Assembly (NCBI GenBank): GCA_021735445.1
Contig: JAIPHA010000013.1
Span: 1 to 38,051 of the forward strand
From: Candidatus Omnitrophota bacterium
GTDB lineage: Bacteria > Omnitrophota > Gorgyraeia > Duberdicusellales > 4484-171
Direction: 5' to 3'
DNA length: 38,051 nt
Part shown: one piece after another, positions 1 to 9,720 of the stretch
Layout of the letters: each line of letters opens with the position of its first letter
Position numbering within the stretch: the first letter of the stretch is position 1
The notes under the pieces: model-generated
The model's database searches: none
Told to the model about the DNA's origin: nothing
The model's input: only the letters and a program-made list of their open reading frames with translations
Program-made: the position numbers and the translations under genes

Positions 1-112
1 ATCCTCTGGCTTAATCGTAAGAGGATTTATCGCATCAAAATAATGTATTAGATTCTCAAACAACGATGAACTATCTTTAAGGCACAGTCCAAATAAATAA
101 AATAAAAACTAT

Positions 113-184
113 GGAGCCGATCGGATTTGAACCGACGATCTCCTCGTTGCGAACGAGGTGTGCTCCCAGCTGCACCACGGCCCC
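113..184 (-). tRNA. tRNA-Ala (anticodon CGC)
   Basis: Reverse complement GGGGCCGTGGTGCAGCTGGGAGCACACCTCGTTCGCAACGAGGAGATCGTCGGTTCAAATCCGATCGGCTCC(A). Cloverleaf is complete, anticodon loop TTCGCAA gives CGC, T-loop is GGTTCAAATCC, and the G3:U70 alanine identity pair is present. Confidence 0.95.
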
Positions 185-280
185 AATTTAATAAGCTTTA
201 TCCAGTATTTTCCGAATATTACAATATAAATTTCATTGAATTTTATTAAAAAGGCTGGTTCTTTGAAGGTTTTTATTAGT

Positions 281-589
281 TTAGTTGTTAACAGTGATTC
301 TTAGCGGATCAGTGCCGCCGGGACCGGAATTATCATTTACCCAAAAAATATCTATGTTCAATCCGTTAATATTAAGGACATCACTGCCGCTCGGGTCATT
401 GCCTTCTTTTAATTCTTCTAAGGCATACACTAATCCGGCTTGAGCTGCCAGCAACCCCTTGTTTCTCCTTATTGCATGTTCGGTTAGATGGGCTTGTTGG
501 CGCATAAGATTTATCGCAGCTAAGGCAAGCAAGGAAATTACAATTAAAATTACAAAAACGGTTACTAAGACAAATCCTTTTTTTATCAT
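281..589 (-). CDS. Prepilin-like / PilX-type minor pilin-like protein
   Basis: N-terminus MIKKGFVLVTVFVILIVISLLALAAI looks like a type IV prepilin cleavage region plus hydrophobic helix. No Glu at +5. Confidence 0.55.
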   Translation of the reverse strand: MIKKGFVLVTVFVILIVISLLALAAINLMRQQAHLTEHAIRRNKGLLAAQAGLVYALEELKEGNDPSGSDVLNINGLNIDIFWVNDNSGPGGTDPLRITVNN

Positions 590-616
590 ATCTGTTTGCA
601 GCTTTAAAAGATTATT

Positions 617-853
617 TTAAATTGCCAAATCTTTCTTAGCTGTATTTTTCCTTTTTTCGTTTAACTTAATTCGATAGTTGCCATTTTTTCTTGCAACTAT
701 AATGTGATTTTCTCTGGCCAACCAGCCCAGGCTCATTAATATTAGTTTTTCCGGTTTGTCAATACCGTTTGTGATGCTGTCAAGGCTGGTTTCTCCGTGA
801 TCATCGAGAAAATTCCAAATCTCTCCGGCTACAATCCCAATTAATGTTACCAC
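617..853 (-). CDS. Small winged-helix protein (DUF2582-like)
   Basis: 78 aa; GEIWNFLDDHGETSLDSITNGI...LGWLARENHIIVARKNGNYRIKL resembles the DUF2582 winged-helix family. Confidence 0.65.
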   Translation of the reverse strand: MVTLIGIVAGEIWNFLDDHGETSLDSITNGIDKPEKLILMSLGWLARENHIIVARKNGNYRIKLNEKRKNTAKKDLAI

Positions 854-1078
854 TTATTCACCTCTATTTAAACTTTCACAGTTTGGGCATCTCCAATAAC
901 TTTTTTGGCTATTTAAAAAAGAAGAAAATTTGCATATTTCGCATGTTTTTTTGGTTAAGTTTATCTTTTTCCCCTTTTTAAGGGTACTTTTGTCACTAAA
1001 AATATACAGAATAAAATAAATTATTATCAAGCTGTCTAAGAAAACGCTAATAAATGCAGCAAAATCTATACTAATCAT
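854..1078 (-). CDS. Small membrane protein with C-terminal zinc-ribbon-like motif
   Basis: 74 aa; N-terminal hydrophobic helix, then CEIC...CPNC. Confidence 0.5.
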   Translation of the reverse strand: MISIDFAAFISVFLDSLIIIYFILYIFSDKSTLKKGKKINLTKKTCEICKFSSFLNSQKSYWRCPNCESLNRGE

Positions 1079-1626
1079 TTTACTAAAAGGTTAAATTTTG
1101 TCCAGAAGAATTTTGATTTTGAAAAATAAACGGATTCTTTCAAGCGATTGTAATTAGATATATTTTTGTGGGAATCTAAAGTGAGTTTTTCCGGGTAAAG
1201 CAAGATAACCTTACCGTAGGGAGAAACCAGAGCCTGATAAGATATTATTTTTTCCTTACTAAAGCCGGGCTCCTTTTCCCAGAGGAAAAATATGTTTTTA
1301 TTTTCTTTCCTCTGTTTTGCCGGAATGCTCTCAAATTTAGCATCTTTGTCGATTTCTTGATCAAATTTGTATTTATGGCCGGAGGAAGCCAGGGATTTTG
1401 CAAAATATGATTTTCTTATCTTGTTGGTAGAATAGTTTATTCCTTTAGGTAAATTAACTATTTGAGTATTGATTGACAATTCTTTTTTTTTAAGAATGTT
1501 GGGCCAGACATTAATTTCTAATTTTGGCTTACTGGTAAGGGTTAGGTTGGTTAAGGAAAAAAATAAAATGTGGATTATGCCTGAGAGGGCAAAAAAGGCA
1601 AAAAGTATTTTTATGTTATTTCTCAT
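1075..1626 (-). CDS. TonB-like / envelope-anchored hypothetical protein
   Basis: Single N-terminal TM helix; adjacent to exbD/exbB; C-terminus (ALVSPYGKVILLYPEK...) only vaguely TonB-like. Call is mainly positional. Confidence 0.35.
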   Translation of the reverse strand: MRNNIKILFAFFALSGIIHILFFSLTNLTLTSKPKLEINVWPNILKKKELSINTQIVNLPKGINYSTNKIRKSYFAKSLASSGHKYKFDQEIDKDAKFESIPAKQRKENKNIFFLWEKEPGFSKEKIISYQALVSPYGKVILLYPEKLTLDSHKNISNYNRLKESVYFSKSKFFWTKFNLLVK

Positions 1627-1659
1627 ACTTTTGCTTATTTAAATTTTACCGGCATGATT

Positions 1660-2061
1660 CTATTGTTCTTGGTCAGTTGTGGCAATTCCGATTTTATTAA
1701 TATTCAATTTTTTGCAGATATCCCAGATGGCTACCACTGTTCCCAGGCTGGCTCCTTTATCTGCTTTTAAGAAAACAGATTTTATTTTTTCCTGGCTGAA
1801 ATAATTTTTAATTTCTTTTATTGTGTAGGGCTCACCTTCCAGATAGATAATATCCTCTGAAGATATAATCAAGGTTAAGGGGCCTGAGTCAACTTTTTCC
1901 GAACTGATTGCTTTAGGTAGTTTTATGTTTATGCCCGGAACCATCACAAAATTTGACGAAAGCATAAAAAAAATTAAAAGCAAAAAAACGCAGTCAACCA
2001 AAGGAACAATGTCCATTTCTTTTAATCCGGCATTTATCTTGCTTTTCCGTTTAAATTTCAT
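1660..2061 (-). CDS. exbD: ExbD/TolR family biopolymer transport protein
   Basis: KEMDIVPLVDCVFLLLIFFMLSSNF...INIKLPKA is the ExbD/TolR signature. Start taken at internal Met (2061), 11 nt after GGAGG; the ORF extends to a GTG at 2079. Confidence 0.85.
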   Translation of the reverse strand: MKFKRKSKINAGLKEMDIVPLVDCVFLLLIFFMLSSNFVMVPGINIKLPKAISSEKVDSGPLTLIISSEDIIYLEGEPYTIKEIKNYFSQEKIKSVFLKADKGASLGTVVAIWDICKKLNINKIGIATTDQEQ

Positions 2062-2692
2062 TCGAGTAACTCCCTCCACTTAATATTTCGAGTAGTTCTG
2101 TCGAAGCTCTTTCGGCAACTAAAGTTAGTAGCCTTACTTTGTGAATAAAATAGTTATACATAATATAGCTGGGAATTGCTACCGACAGCCCGGCGGCGGT
2201 CGTAAGCAGGGCCGTCCAGATTCCCCCGGCTAAGTCGGTGGGGTTAACCATGCCGGCTGTTTGGGTAACTTGTTCTATGGTATAAAAACAATTTACCATA
2301 CCGATTACGGTGCCGAGCAACCCGAGCAAGGGGGTAATGTGGGCAATAGTTCCTAAAAAATTTAGATTTTTTTCTAACTTAGGCACCTCATACAGGGAAG
2401 CATTTTCCATAGCTTCCTCTATGGCTTTTTTGGGCTTTCTATTTTGCGAAAGGCCGGCTTTTAAGATATTAGTTCCGTAAAATGGTTTTTTTTGGCAAAG
2501 TTCAATTGCTTCGGTTATTTTGTTTTTTTTGGTTAATTCTATTATTTCCGAAAGAACTACAGTTTTTTTTCCGCTTATTGTTAAATAGAAAAAAAATCGT
2601 TCCAGCATGATCGCGACTGAAAATATAGAACATAAAACTATTGGCGAAATAAGCCAAAGCAGTTGTTTGTTTCCCAGGATAAGTTCTTCCAT
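2051..2692 (-). CDS. exbB: MotA/TolQ/ExbB proton channel family protein
   Basis: 213 aa with the TolQ/ExbB TM layout and motif LGLLGTVIGMVNCF...GGIWTALLTTAAGLSVAIPSYIMYN. Confidence 0.88.
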   Translation of the reverse strand: MEELILGNKQLLWLISPIVLCSIFSVAIMLERFFFYLTISGKKTVVLSEIIELTKKNKITEAIELCQKKPFYGTNILKAGLSQNRKPKKAIEEAMENASLYEVPKLEKNLNFLGTIAHITPLLGLLGTVIGMVNCFYTIEQVTQTAGMVNPTDLAGGIWTALLTTAAGLSVAIPSYIMYNYFIHKVRLLTLVAERASTELLEILSGGSYSNEI

Positions 2693-2718
2693 AATGCCTC
2701 CTTTTTGATTTTATTAAG

Positions 2719-5151
2719 TTATTTTTTAAGTTTCTCTAGCCGTATTTTTGCAATTTTTGATTCTTTAATTTCTAAATCTATAATTTTTTGATAGATTTTA
2801 CGGGCTAAATCTAGATTATTTTGATTTTCATAAATTTTAGCTATTCGAAAATAAGCTTTTACTTTATAGTTTACTTGTTGGCCGTCTTGATTTGGTTCTG
2901 GATAGGTGTAGATGAGTTTAAAATATTGCTGAATGGCTTTTTGGTTTAAATTTATCTTTTCCAAGCATATCCCCAAAGCAAATCTTATTTTAGCCGAGTC
3001 TAGCCCCTTTTCCAAGGCTTGTTTGAAGGTTTTTATGGCCTCCTGGTATCTTTTTGTTTCTTTTAGCAAAAAAGCCTTATCAAGGAGTGCAACCTTTGCT
3101 ATCTCTGTTTGGGAATCAATTAATTCCTGGTATAGTTCTAAAGCTATTTTATTTTTTTGCTTTTGCTGGTAAATTTTAGCAAGGTAAAGTTTACTTTTTA
3201 AGCCAAAAGATGTCGGTTGTGCCATCGCCTGCTTAAAATATTCCTCTGCTTTATCTAAATCATTTTTGCTCCAGGCAAGATGGCCTAATGCTAATAAGGC
3301 TTCTTGGTTTGTTAAAGGGTCTTTTGGATTCTTAGCGACCATTTTGTAATATCTTTCTGCTTCCTGAAAATTTTTCTCTTTTTCATATATCCCGCCTAAA
3401 TAAAAATTTACTGAATTGACATATTCGGAATCCGGATATGTTTTTAAAAACTTATTAAAGATATTTTTGGCCTTATCGAATTCTCCTAGGTTTAAATAAG
3501 CGAGGCCGGTATCAATATACGCAAGCTCCGATACAGACAAATTTTTATATTTTGCTATAATTTGGCTAAAAATTTCTAAAGATTGCTGGTATTTTCCTTG
3601 ATTAAAAAGGCATTTAGCATAAAGGTATTTTGCTTCGGGGATTATTTTTGAGTCAGGGTGCTTGTTGATAAGTTTATTGAGTGTGTCCTCTGCTTCCTTG
3701 TATTCATTTTGGGAAAAATAGCCAACAGCTAAATAATATTTTGCTTCAGGGATTAGTTTTGATTTAGGGAAATTTGCAGTAAGGTTGCGAAAAGCCAAAA
3801 AAGCTTTAGCCAATTCCTTCTTTTTTATAAAGACCATTCCGATTTGGAATTGGATATAATCGGCATAAAGGGTATTAGGATAGGTTTTCATTATTTCATT
3901 GTAGATATCCAGAGCTTTTTGATATTGATTTGATTCTTGATAGGTGTCGGCTATTTGAATCCGTGAGCTAATTTTTACCGCCCGGTCATTACTGTATTCT
4001 AAGGTTTTTTTAAATTCCGCTATAGCTTTTTTAAAATTATTGTTTTTCAAGTAAGACCAAGCCAGGCCGTAATGAGCTTTATTTTTTATATTTGTGAGAG
4101 CCGGTTCTGGAAATTTTTTTAAAACAGTGTTGTATGCCGAAAGAGAATCATTGATTCTTCCCATTTCATATAAAGTATCTGCTTTTTTTAGATAAACTTG
4201 AGCTAAAAATTTTCCCTGAGGATATTTATCAAGGTAGATACTAAAAGTTTCCAGCGCCTGAATATAGTCATTGGTGTCAAAGTAGTATAATCCCTGCAAA
4301 AAAAGCCTCAATTCGTCTTCGACTATTTTATCGATAGTCCTTTTAGCTAAAGAAGGTTTTTGTTGTTTCAGGTAGGTTAAGCCTAATCCCCGATAGATAA
4401 GGTCACGCAAATCATTATTGTTTGTGGTATTAAGAGATTGTTGATAGTAATTTAGAGCCTTTTTAAAATTATTTTTTTTGCGGTAAGCATTTGCTAGATA
4501 AAGGTATATACGATCTTTAATTTTTGTTTGCGGGTTTTCCTCTAAATATTCTTTTGCGGAAGAATCTATCTTGTAAAAATCGTCTTCTTTGCTGTAAATT
4601 TGCAGTAGGTTTTGATAGGATGTATCGACTAAATTTTGGTCGGTAGATTCTTTAATAATTTTTTCCAATTTAAGTTTTGCTTCTTCGGTTTGGTTTAATT
4701 CCAGATAGGTTAAGGCTTGAAGGTATTTCGCTTTTTGGTAGTAACCGGATTGACTATCTTTTTCTATTTTTTTAAGATGGTTTAGGCAGTTTATAAATTT
4801 TTCCTTTTTAAAAAATATTTTAGCCAACCAATAATTAATTTGGTCTTTTAGCCCAGCCGGGCGCTCTTTTTTTAATTGTTCTAATTCAGCTAAGCCTTTT
4901 GAATAGTTTTGCTGGTGATACAGGCATTTGGCGATATATAACCGCGCTTTTGGGGCCAGGTCGCTTTCGGGGAAGTTTTTAAGAAATTTTTTAAATAGGG
5001 ATAGAGATGCTTGATAAAATTCGTCGGAAAATGCCCCTGATGCTATTTGAAATTTTTCTTGGGCCAAACTGTTATTCTCAGCAAAAGAAAAAGGCCCAAG
5101 AGTAAAACTTAAAAAAAAGCTTATTAAAGTAATTATCGTTATTTTATTCAT
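2719..5151 (-). CDS. Large secreted TPR-repeat protein
   Basis: 810 aa with N-terminal signal-like sequence and many tandem TPR units (e.g. AKYYLAVGYFSQNEYKEAEDTLNKLINKHPDS). Confidence 0.85.
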   Translation of the reverse strand: MNKITIITLISFFLSFTLGPFSFAENNSLAQEKFQIASGAFSDEFYQASLSLFKKFLKNFPESDLAPKARLYIAKCLYHQQNYSKGLAELEQLKKERPAGLKDQINYWLAKIFFKKEKFINCLNHLKKIEKDSQSGYYQKAKYLQALTYLELNQTEEAKLKLEKIIKESTDQNLVDTSYQNLLQIYSKEDDFYKIDSSAKEYLEENPQTKIKDRIYLYLANAYRKKNNFKKALNYYQQSLNTTNNNDLRDLIYRGLGLTYLKQQKPSLAKRTIDKIVEDELRLFLQGLYYFDTNDYIQALETFSIYLDKYPQGKFLAQVYLKKADTLYEMGRINDSLSAYNTVLKKFPEPALTNIKNKAHYGLAWSYLKNNNFKKAIAEFKKTLEYSNDRAVKISSRIQIADTYQESNQYQKALDIYNEIMKTYPNTLYADYIQFQIGMVFIKKKELAKAFLAFRNLTANFPKSKLIPEAKYYLAVGYFSQNEYKEAEDTLNKLINKHPDSKIIPEAKYLYAKCLFNQGKYQQSLEIFSQIIAKYKNLSVSELAYIDTGLAYLNLGEFDKAKNIFNKFLKTYPDSEYVNSVNFYLGGIYEKEKNFQEAERYYKMVAKNPKDPLTNQEALLALGHLAWSKNDLDKAEEYFKQAMAQPTSFGLKSKLYLAKIYQQKQKNKIALELYQELIDSQTEIAKVALLDKAFLLKETKRYQEAIKTFKQALEKGLDSAKIRFALGICLEKINLNQKAIQQYFKLIYTYPEPNQDGQQVNYKVKAYFRIAKIYENQNNLDLARKIYQKIIDLEIKESKIAKIRLEKLKK

Positions 5152-5203
5152 TTTATGGTAATCAATATTATCATTTATTGTGCCGCTGTCAATTGCAAGC
5201 TCG

Positions 5204-7993
5204 CTAATTGAAAAATTCTTTTAGGAAACCGCCGGTGTATGATTTCTTAGATTTAGATACCTTTTCCGGGCTGCCGGAACTGATTATCCTGCCGCCGTCT
5301 TCTCCTCCGCCAGGGCCTAAATCGATAATATAATCAGCGCACTTGATCACATCCAGGTTGTGTTCGATTATACAAATTGTATTTTTTTTATCTACTAACT
5401 TTTGGAGGACAAAAAGAAGCTTTTTAATATCTTCGAAATGTAAACCAGTAGTCGGTTCATCAAGGATATAAAGAGTTTTACCGGTTGCTTTTTTACGTAA
5501 TTGCGAAGCTAGTTTTATTCTCTGGGCTTCTCCTCCGGATAAAGTTGTTGCCGGCTGGCCCAGTTTTATGTAGCCCAGTCCTACATCTTGAATAGTTCCA
5601 AGGATTTTTGTTATAGAAGGGATGTTGTTAAATAGCTGGCAGGCTTGATCAATGTTTAAATCCAAGACATCGGATATGCTTTTTCCTTTATACTTTACTT
5701 CTAAAGTTTGTTTATTAAACCTTTGCCCTTGGCAGATTTCACAAGGTATGTAGATATCCGGCAAAAAGTGCATCTCGATTTTTTTTGTTCCTTCGCCCCG
5801 GCAAGCTTGGCAACGGCCGCCGGAAAGGTTAAAACTAAAACGTGATTTTTTAAACCCCCTGGCTCGCGCTTCAGGTAATTTACTAAAAAGGTCCCTGATT
5901 GGGGTAAGTACCCCAGTATAGGTAGCGGGATTAGAGCGCGGAGTCCGGCCAATTGGAGACTGGTCCACGATAATTACCTTATCAATATTGTTTAAACCGT
6001 TAATCTTCTTAAAGCTGCCAGGCTTAAGCCGCGAATTATAGATGTTTTTTGCTAAAGCCCGATAGAGTATGTCTTCGACTAATGTAGATTTTCCTGATCC
6101 GGAGACCCCGGTTACACAAATGAAATTTTCTAAAGGAAACTTTACATCTATTTTTTTTAAATTATGTTCAGCGGCTCCGATTACTTCAAGATAAGGTTTG
6201 TTTTGATAGCTTCTTCTTTTTTTTGGTATTTCTATTTCTCTTTTCTGGCTTAAATATTGGCCGGTTAGGGATTTGGATTGTTTTATCCCATTGGTTTTTC
6301 CTGCATAGACCACCTCTCCTCCTTCAATTCCGGCTGCGGGCCCTAAATCAATGATATAATCGGAGGCATCAATCATTTGTTTGTCGTGTTCTACCACAAT
6401 TACCGTATTTCCTATTTTTTTTAGCTTTTCTAAAGTTTTGATTAAATTTTTATCATCGCGGGGATGAAGGCCGATGGTTGGTTCATCGAGGATATAGATT
6501 ACTCCTGAAAGCGCAGAACCAACTTGAGTGGCCAGTTTTATCCTCTGGGCTTCTCCCCCGGAAAGGGTAGAGCGAAGCCGGTCCAGGCAGATATAGGAAA
6601 GCCCGACCGTCAAACAAAATTGTAATCTTTTTTTTATTTCTTTAATAATTTCTTGAGCAATTTTTTTCTCTGAATTCGTTAGCTTTAGCTCAGAGAAAAA
6701 GTCAAAAGCGGACTTAATATCCATGCGGACTATTTCCCAAATATTACGTTTTCCTACAAACACCGAAAGAGATTCATTCTTTAGGCGCATTCCTTTACAC
6801 TCAGGGCAAGGTAGTTTTGACATATAGTTTGCAATATCATGTTTACGGTATTGAGAATCAGTTTTGTTAAATATTCGTTCAAGATGAGGAATAACGCCTT
6901 CATGCGGCTTAGACCAGAGATAAATCGTGTCATCTCCGTAAAGGATAATTTTTTGTATTTTTTTTGGAAGTTTTTTGTAAGGAGTATCCATTGAGATATT
7001 GAGTTGTTTGGATAATTCCCTTAACAGGGCACGATAATACATCATTGACCCCCTGCTTCCTTTCCGAAAAGGTTCAATGGCTCCCTGAGTGAGGCTTTTG
7101 TTTTTATCGGGGATAATTAAATCGGGATCAAACTCAAGGTGGATTCCCAAGCCATTACAGGCCGGGCAAGCTCCATAGGGGGAGTTGAAGGAAAACAGTC
7201 TGGGTTCAAGTTTGGGAAACGATAATTGACAATGAGCGCAGTTTAGGTGGGTGTTGAACAAAGTTTCTTTATTTGTGCTTAAATTATAAATTAAGATATA
7301 GCCTTCTGAATATTTAATTGCGGTTTCGACTGATGCGGCGATTCTTTTTTCGTCTTTTTTTGATACTTTTATCCGGTCAACTAAAATCTCAATATTATGA
7401 ATTTTATAACGGCTAATTTTAATTTCTTCATCTAAGTTGTATATTTGGTTGTCAGCTCTTATCCGGGAAAATCCTTCTTTGAGAAGGCGTTTAAATAAAG
7501 CCTGGTAAGAGCCTTTTTTGCCCCGGATAACCGGCGCAAGGATAAAAATTTTATGGCCCTTAAACGATTCGATCAGATGGTCGACTATTTCCTGAGGGGT
7601 TTGTTTCGATATTTGCCGCTTGCATCTGGGGCAGCGCGGCTTTCCGATTCTTGCGTACAAAAGGCGCAGGTAATCATATATTTCGGTTTGGGTGGCAACA
7701 ATTGAACGCAGGGATCCGCCGGCTTTTTTCTGCTCGATGGCGATTGCCGGGGAAAGTCCGTCAATATGTTCGACATCGGGTTTTTTCAGTTGTTCGAGAA
7801 ATTGGCGGGCATAGCTGGATAGGCTTTCCACATAGCGGCGTTGTCCTTCAGCATAGATGGTGTCAAAAGCCAGTGATGACTTTCCTGACCCGGAAAGGCC
7901 GGTGATTACGGTTATTTTGTTTTTGGGGATTTTGACATTTATCTTTTTTAAATTATGTTCTTTAGCCCCTTTTATTGATATGTAGTTATGCAT
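5204..7993 (-). CDS. uvrA: Excinuclease ABC subunit UvrA
   Basis: 929 aa; two Walker A motifs (TGLSGSGKSSLAFDT, TGVSGSGKSTL), two LSGGEAQRIKLA signatures, CxxC zinc motifs. Confidence 0.98.
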   Translation of the reverse strand: MHNYISIKGAKEHNLKKINVKIPKNKITVITGLSGSGKSSLAFDTIYAEGQRRYVESLSSYARQFLEQLKKPDVEHIDGLSPAIAIEQKKAGGSLRSIVATQTEIYDYLRLLYARIGKPRCPRCKRQISKQTPQEIVDHLIESFKGHKIFILAPVIRGKKGSYQALFKRLLKEGFSRIRADNQIYNLDEEIKISRYKIHNIEILVDRIKVSKKDEKRIAASVETAIKYSEGYILIYNLSTNKETLFNTHLNCAHCQLSFPKLEPRLFSFNSPYGACPACNGLGIHLEFDPDLIIPDKNKSLTQGAIEPFRKGSRGSMMYYRALLRELSKQLNISMDTPYKKLPKKIQKIILYGDDTIYLWSKPHEGVIPHLERIFNKTDSQYRKHDIANYMSKLPCPECKGMRLKNESLSVFVGKRNIWEIVRMDIKSAFDFFSELKLTNSEKKIAQEIIKEIKKRLQFCLTVGLSYICLDRLRSTLSGGEAQRIKLATQVGSALSGVIYILDEPTIGLHPRDDKNLIKTLEKLKKIGNTVIVVEHDKQMIDASDYIIDLGPAAGIEGGEVVYAGKTNGIKQSKSLTGQYLSQKREIEIPKKRRSYQNKPYLEVIGAAEHNLKKIDVKFPLENFICVTGVSGSGKSTLVEDILYRALAKNIYNSRLKPGSFKKINGLNNIDKVIIVDQSPIGRTPRSNPATYTGVLTPIRDLFSKLPEARARGFKKSRFSFNLSGGRCQACRGEGTKKIEMHFLPDIYIPCEICQGQRFNKQTLEVKYKGKSISDVLDLNIDQACQLFNNIPSITKILGTIQDVGLGYIKLGQPATTLSGGEAQRIKLASQLRKKATGKTLYILDEPTTGLHFEDIKKLLFVLQKLVDKKNTICIIEHNLDVIKCADYIIDLGPGGGEDGGRIISSGSPEKVSKSKKSYTGGFLKEFFN

Positions 7994-8019
7994 GTTTACA
8001 CTTTGATTCTTTTACTTAC

Positions 8020-8823
8020 TTAACTTCCTATTTTGAAGGAAGAAAAGATTTTTTCAAGAAGATGTTGAACCGAAAGGATTGTCAAGGCGCTTGTTTTGGG
8101 ATTCATTTTTGAAGAAGCGTTTTCAACCTCTATCTTTATTTTTGCCTCATCAGCTATAGCCTCTATTTTATGGATATTCCTTTTTATTTTTGGATTTAAT
8201 TTAATTACAACCTTAATCCCGTCAAACTTAGATGCAAGAAACAGAGTAGCAGCTACATTAATATTTTTGGGAAAGTGCCTTATCGCTTCGGTAACACTAC
8301 CTGAAAAGACAGTAACTGGTTTTGTTGTTTTGTTTGTATTAATTTTTTTATTCTTTAAATATTTGGTTCCGGCTAAACCAGCCGGAGGCTTAGAGGTCGT
8401 AAGAGTTAGTTTTCTTATATTTCCTTGAGCTAAAGCGGCGAGGCCGTCTATTCCGGATATTGCTCCGGAGGGGATATAGAGATTTATTTTTTTGGCCCGA
8501 ATTTCTTTCAGGATGTTTGGATTTTTTATCAAAGCCCCCACGCTTAAGATGATTAAGTCTTTTTTGAAATCCAAAGCATATTTTATCGCTTTTGAGGCGG
8601 CATCCTGAGAAGCGGCTTCTATTACCAAATCTACTTCTCTAACTAAATTTTTTATATTTTTTATTTTTGCTTTTTTTGAAAGCTTTTTATTAAGAGAAGC
8701 CGCAGCGGTTTTTCTTTTGTCAGCTAAAGCAGCCAGAACAAATTGACAGGATGCAGCCTTATTGATAGATAGAGCAACCCCCTCTCCAATCGCGCCACAG
8801 CCAACTATTCCTATTTTTTTCAT
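8020..8823 (-). CDS. nadX: L-aspartate dehydrogenase
   Basis: MKKIGIVGCGAIGEGVA Rossmann motif; VIEAASQDA, IPSGAISGIDGLAAL, FPKNINVAATLFLA match aspartate dehydrogenase. Start placed at the ATG preceded by AAAGGAGAAAAA; the longer ORF goes to 8847. Confidence 0.85.
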   Translation of the reverse strand: MKKIGIVGCGAIGEGVALSINKAASCQFVLAALADKRKTAAASLNKKLSKKAKIKNIKNLVREVDLVIEAASQDAASKAIKYALDFKKDLIILSVGALIKNPNILKEIRAKKINLYIPSGAISGIDGLAALAQGNIRKLTLTTSKPPAGLAGTKYLKNKKINTNKTTKPVTVFSGSVTEAIRHFPKNINVAATLFLASKFDGIKVVIKLNPKIKRNIHKIEAIADEAKIKIEVENASSKMNPKTSALTILSVQHLLEKIFSSFKIGS

Positions 8824-8871
8824 TTTTTCTCCTTTGAATGCAAACAAATACCAATATTATACAAATAAACG

Positions 8872-9720
8872 CTAATTTTTACTGACAATAATATTATCGA
8901 TAAGGCGAGTTTTACCAAAATAAACCGCAGCCCCAATGAAGGTTTTTCCTTCTATTGTTTTAATTTTCTCTAAATTTTTGGCGTTACGGATTTCGATATA
9001 ATCGATTTTTGCCGCTGGCTCTTTTGTTATTATTTTTTTCATTTCTTTAATTATTATTTTTGGGTTTTTTTCTTTGCCTTTTATCATTTTTTTTGCTTGG
9101 GTTAAAGCTCGATAAATAGCCCGGCTCTCCTTGCGTTCTTTTCTGCTAAGATAGGCGTTACGTGAACTTAAAGCTAATTTATCTTTTTCTCTTATAGTTG
9201 GCGCAATTTTTATTTTGGTAGCAAAGTTTAAATCTTTTGCTATTTTTTTAATAATCAGGGCTTGTTGATAGTCCTTTTGCCCAAAATAGGAAAGGTCAGG
9301 TTGAACTATATTAAAAAGCTTGGTAACTATTGTAGTTACTCCCTGAAAGTGACCGGGCCGGGACTTTCCGCATAATTTTTTGCTAATTTTTTTTTCCTGA
9401 ACAAAGGTAGAAAAGTCAGGAGTATATATTTTATCAGCTTGAGGATAAAATAAAAGGTTAACTTCGTGTTTTTTCAGCAATTGTTTATCTTTTTTAATAT
9501 TACGGGGGTATTTTTTAAAATCTTCAGAGGGGCCAAATTGTAAGGGATTTATAAATATGCTTACCACCAGGTAATCACTTTCTTTTTTTGCTTTGTCAAT
9601 CAAAGAAAGGTGCCCCTTGTGCAAGGCTCCCATAGTAGGGACAAAACCAACCGTTTTACCGTTTTTCCTGGATTCTCCTACTAATTTTTTTATTTTAGCG
9701 ATGCTTTTTGTGGTGATCAT
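8872..9720 (-). CDS. panC: Pantothenate synthetase
   Basis: GFVPTMGALHKGHLSLI, FINPLQFGPSEDFKKYPR, YFGQKDYQQ, LALSSRNAYLS. Confidence 0.97.
   Translation of the reverse strand: MITTKSIAKIKKLVGESRKNGKTVGFVPTMGALHKGHLSLIDKAKKESDYLVVSIFINPLQFGPSEDFKKYPRNIKKDKQLLKKHEVNLLFYPQADKIYTPDFSTFVQEKKISKKLCGKSRPGHFQGVTTIVTKLFNIVQPDLSYFGQKDYQQALIIKKIAKDLNFATKIKIAPTIREKDKLALSSRNAYLSRKERKESRAIYRALTQAKKMIKGKEKNPKIIIKEMKKIITKEPAAKIDYIEIRNAKNLEKIKTIEGKTFIGAAVYFGKTRLIDNIIVSKN

Noticed and set aside
1-98. Open minus-strand frame running off the left edge (..FGLCLKDSSSLFENLIHYFDAINPLTIKPED)
   Set aside because: No credible start codon (frame reaches TAG upstream without ATG/GTG/TTG) and only ~30 codons visible; could be chance or a decayed gene.
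2933-3172. Plus-strand ORF (79 aa), and likewise the plus-strand ORFs at 7651, 8096, 10042, 11767, 13573, 13683, 15599, 16778, 17486, 18215, 19901, 21544, 21868, 22423, 22723, 23741, 24375, 24711, 25128, 26003, 26854, 27082, 27665, 28220, 28778, 30096, 31133, 33922, 34480, 34729, 36621, 37542, 37609
   Set aside because: All lie antisense to strong minus-strand genes (or largely so), have low-complexity, hydrophobic or otherwise atypical translations, and show no recognisable family; shadow ORFs.
5701-5952. Minus-strand ORF inside uvrA (also 7585-7776 inside uvrA, 13072-13311 inside dtd, 17527-17724 inside GH5, 34409-34603 inside the ATPase-like gene)
   Set aside because: Alternative frames of confidently identified genes; no independent evidence of coding.
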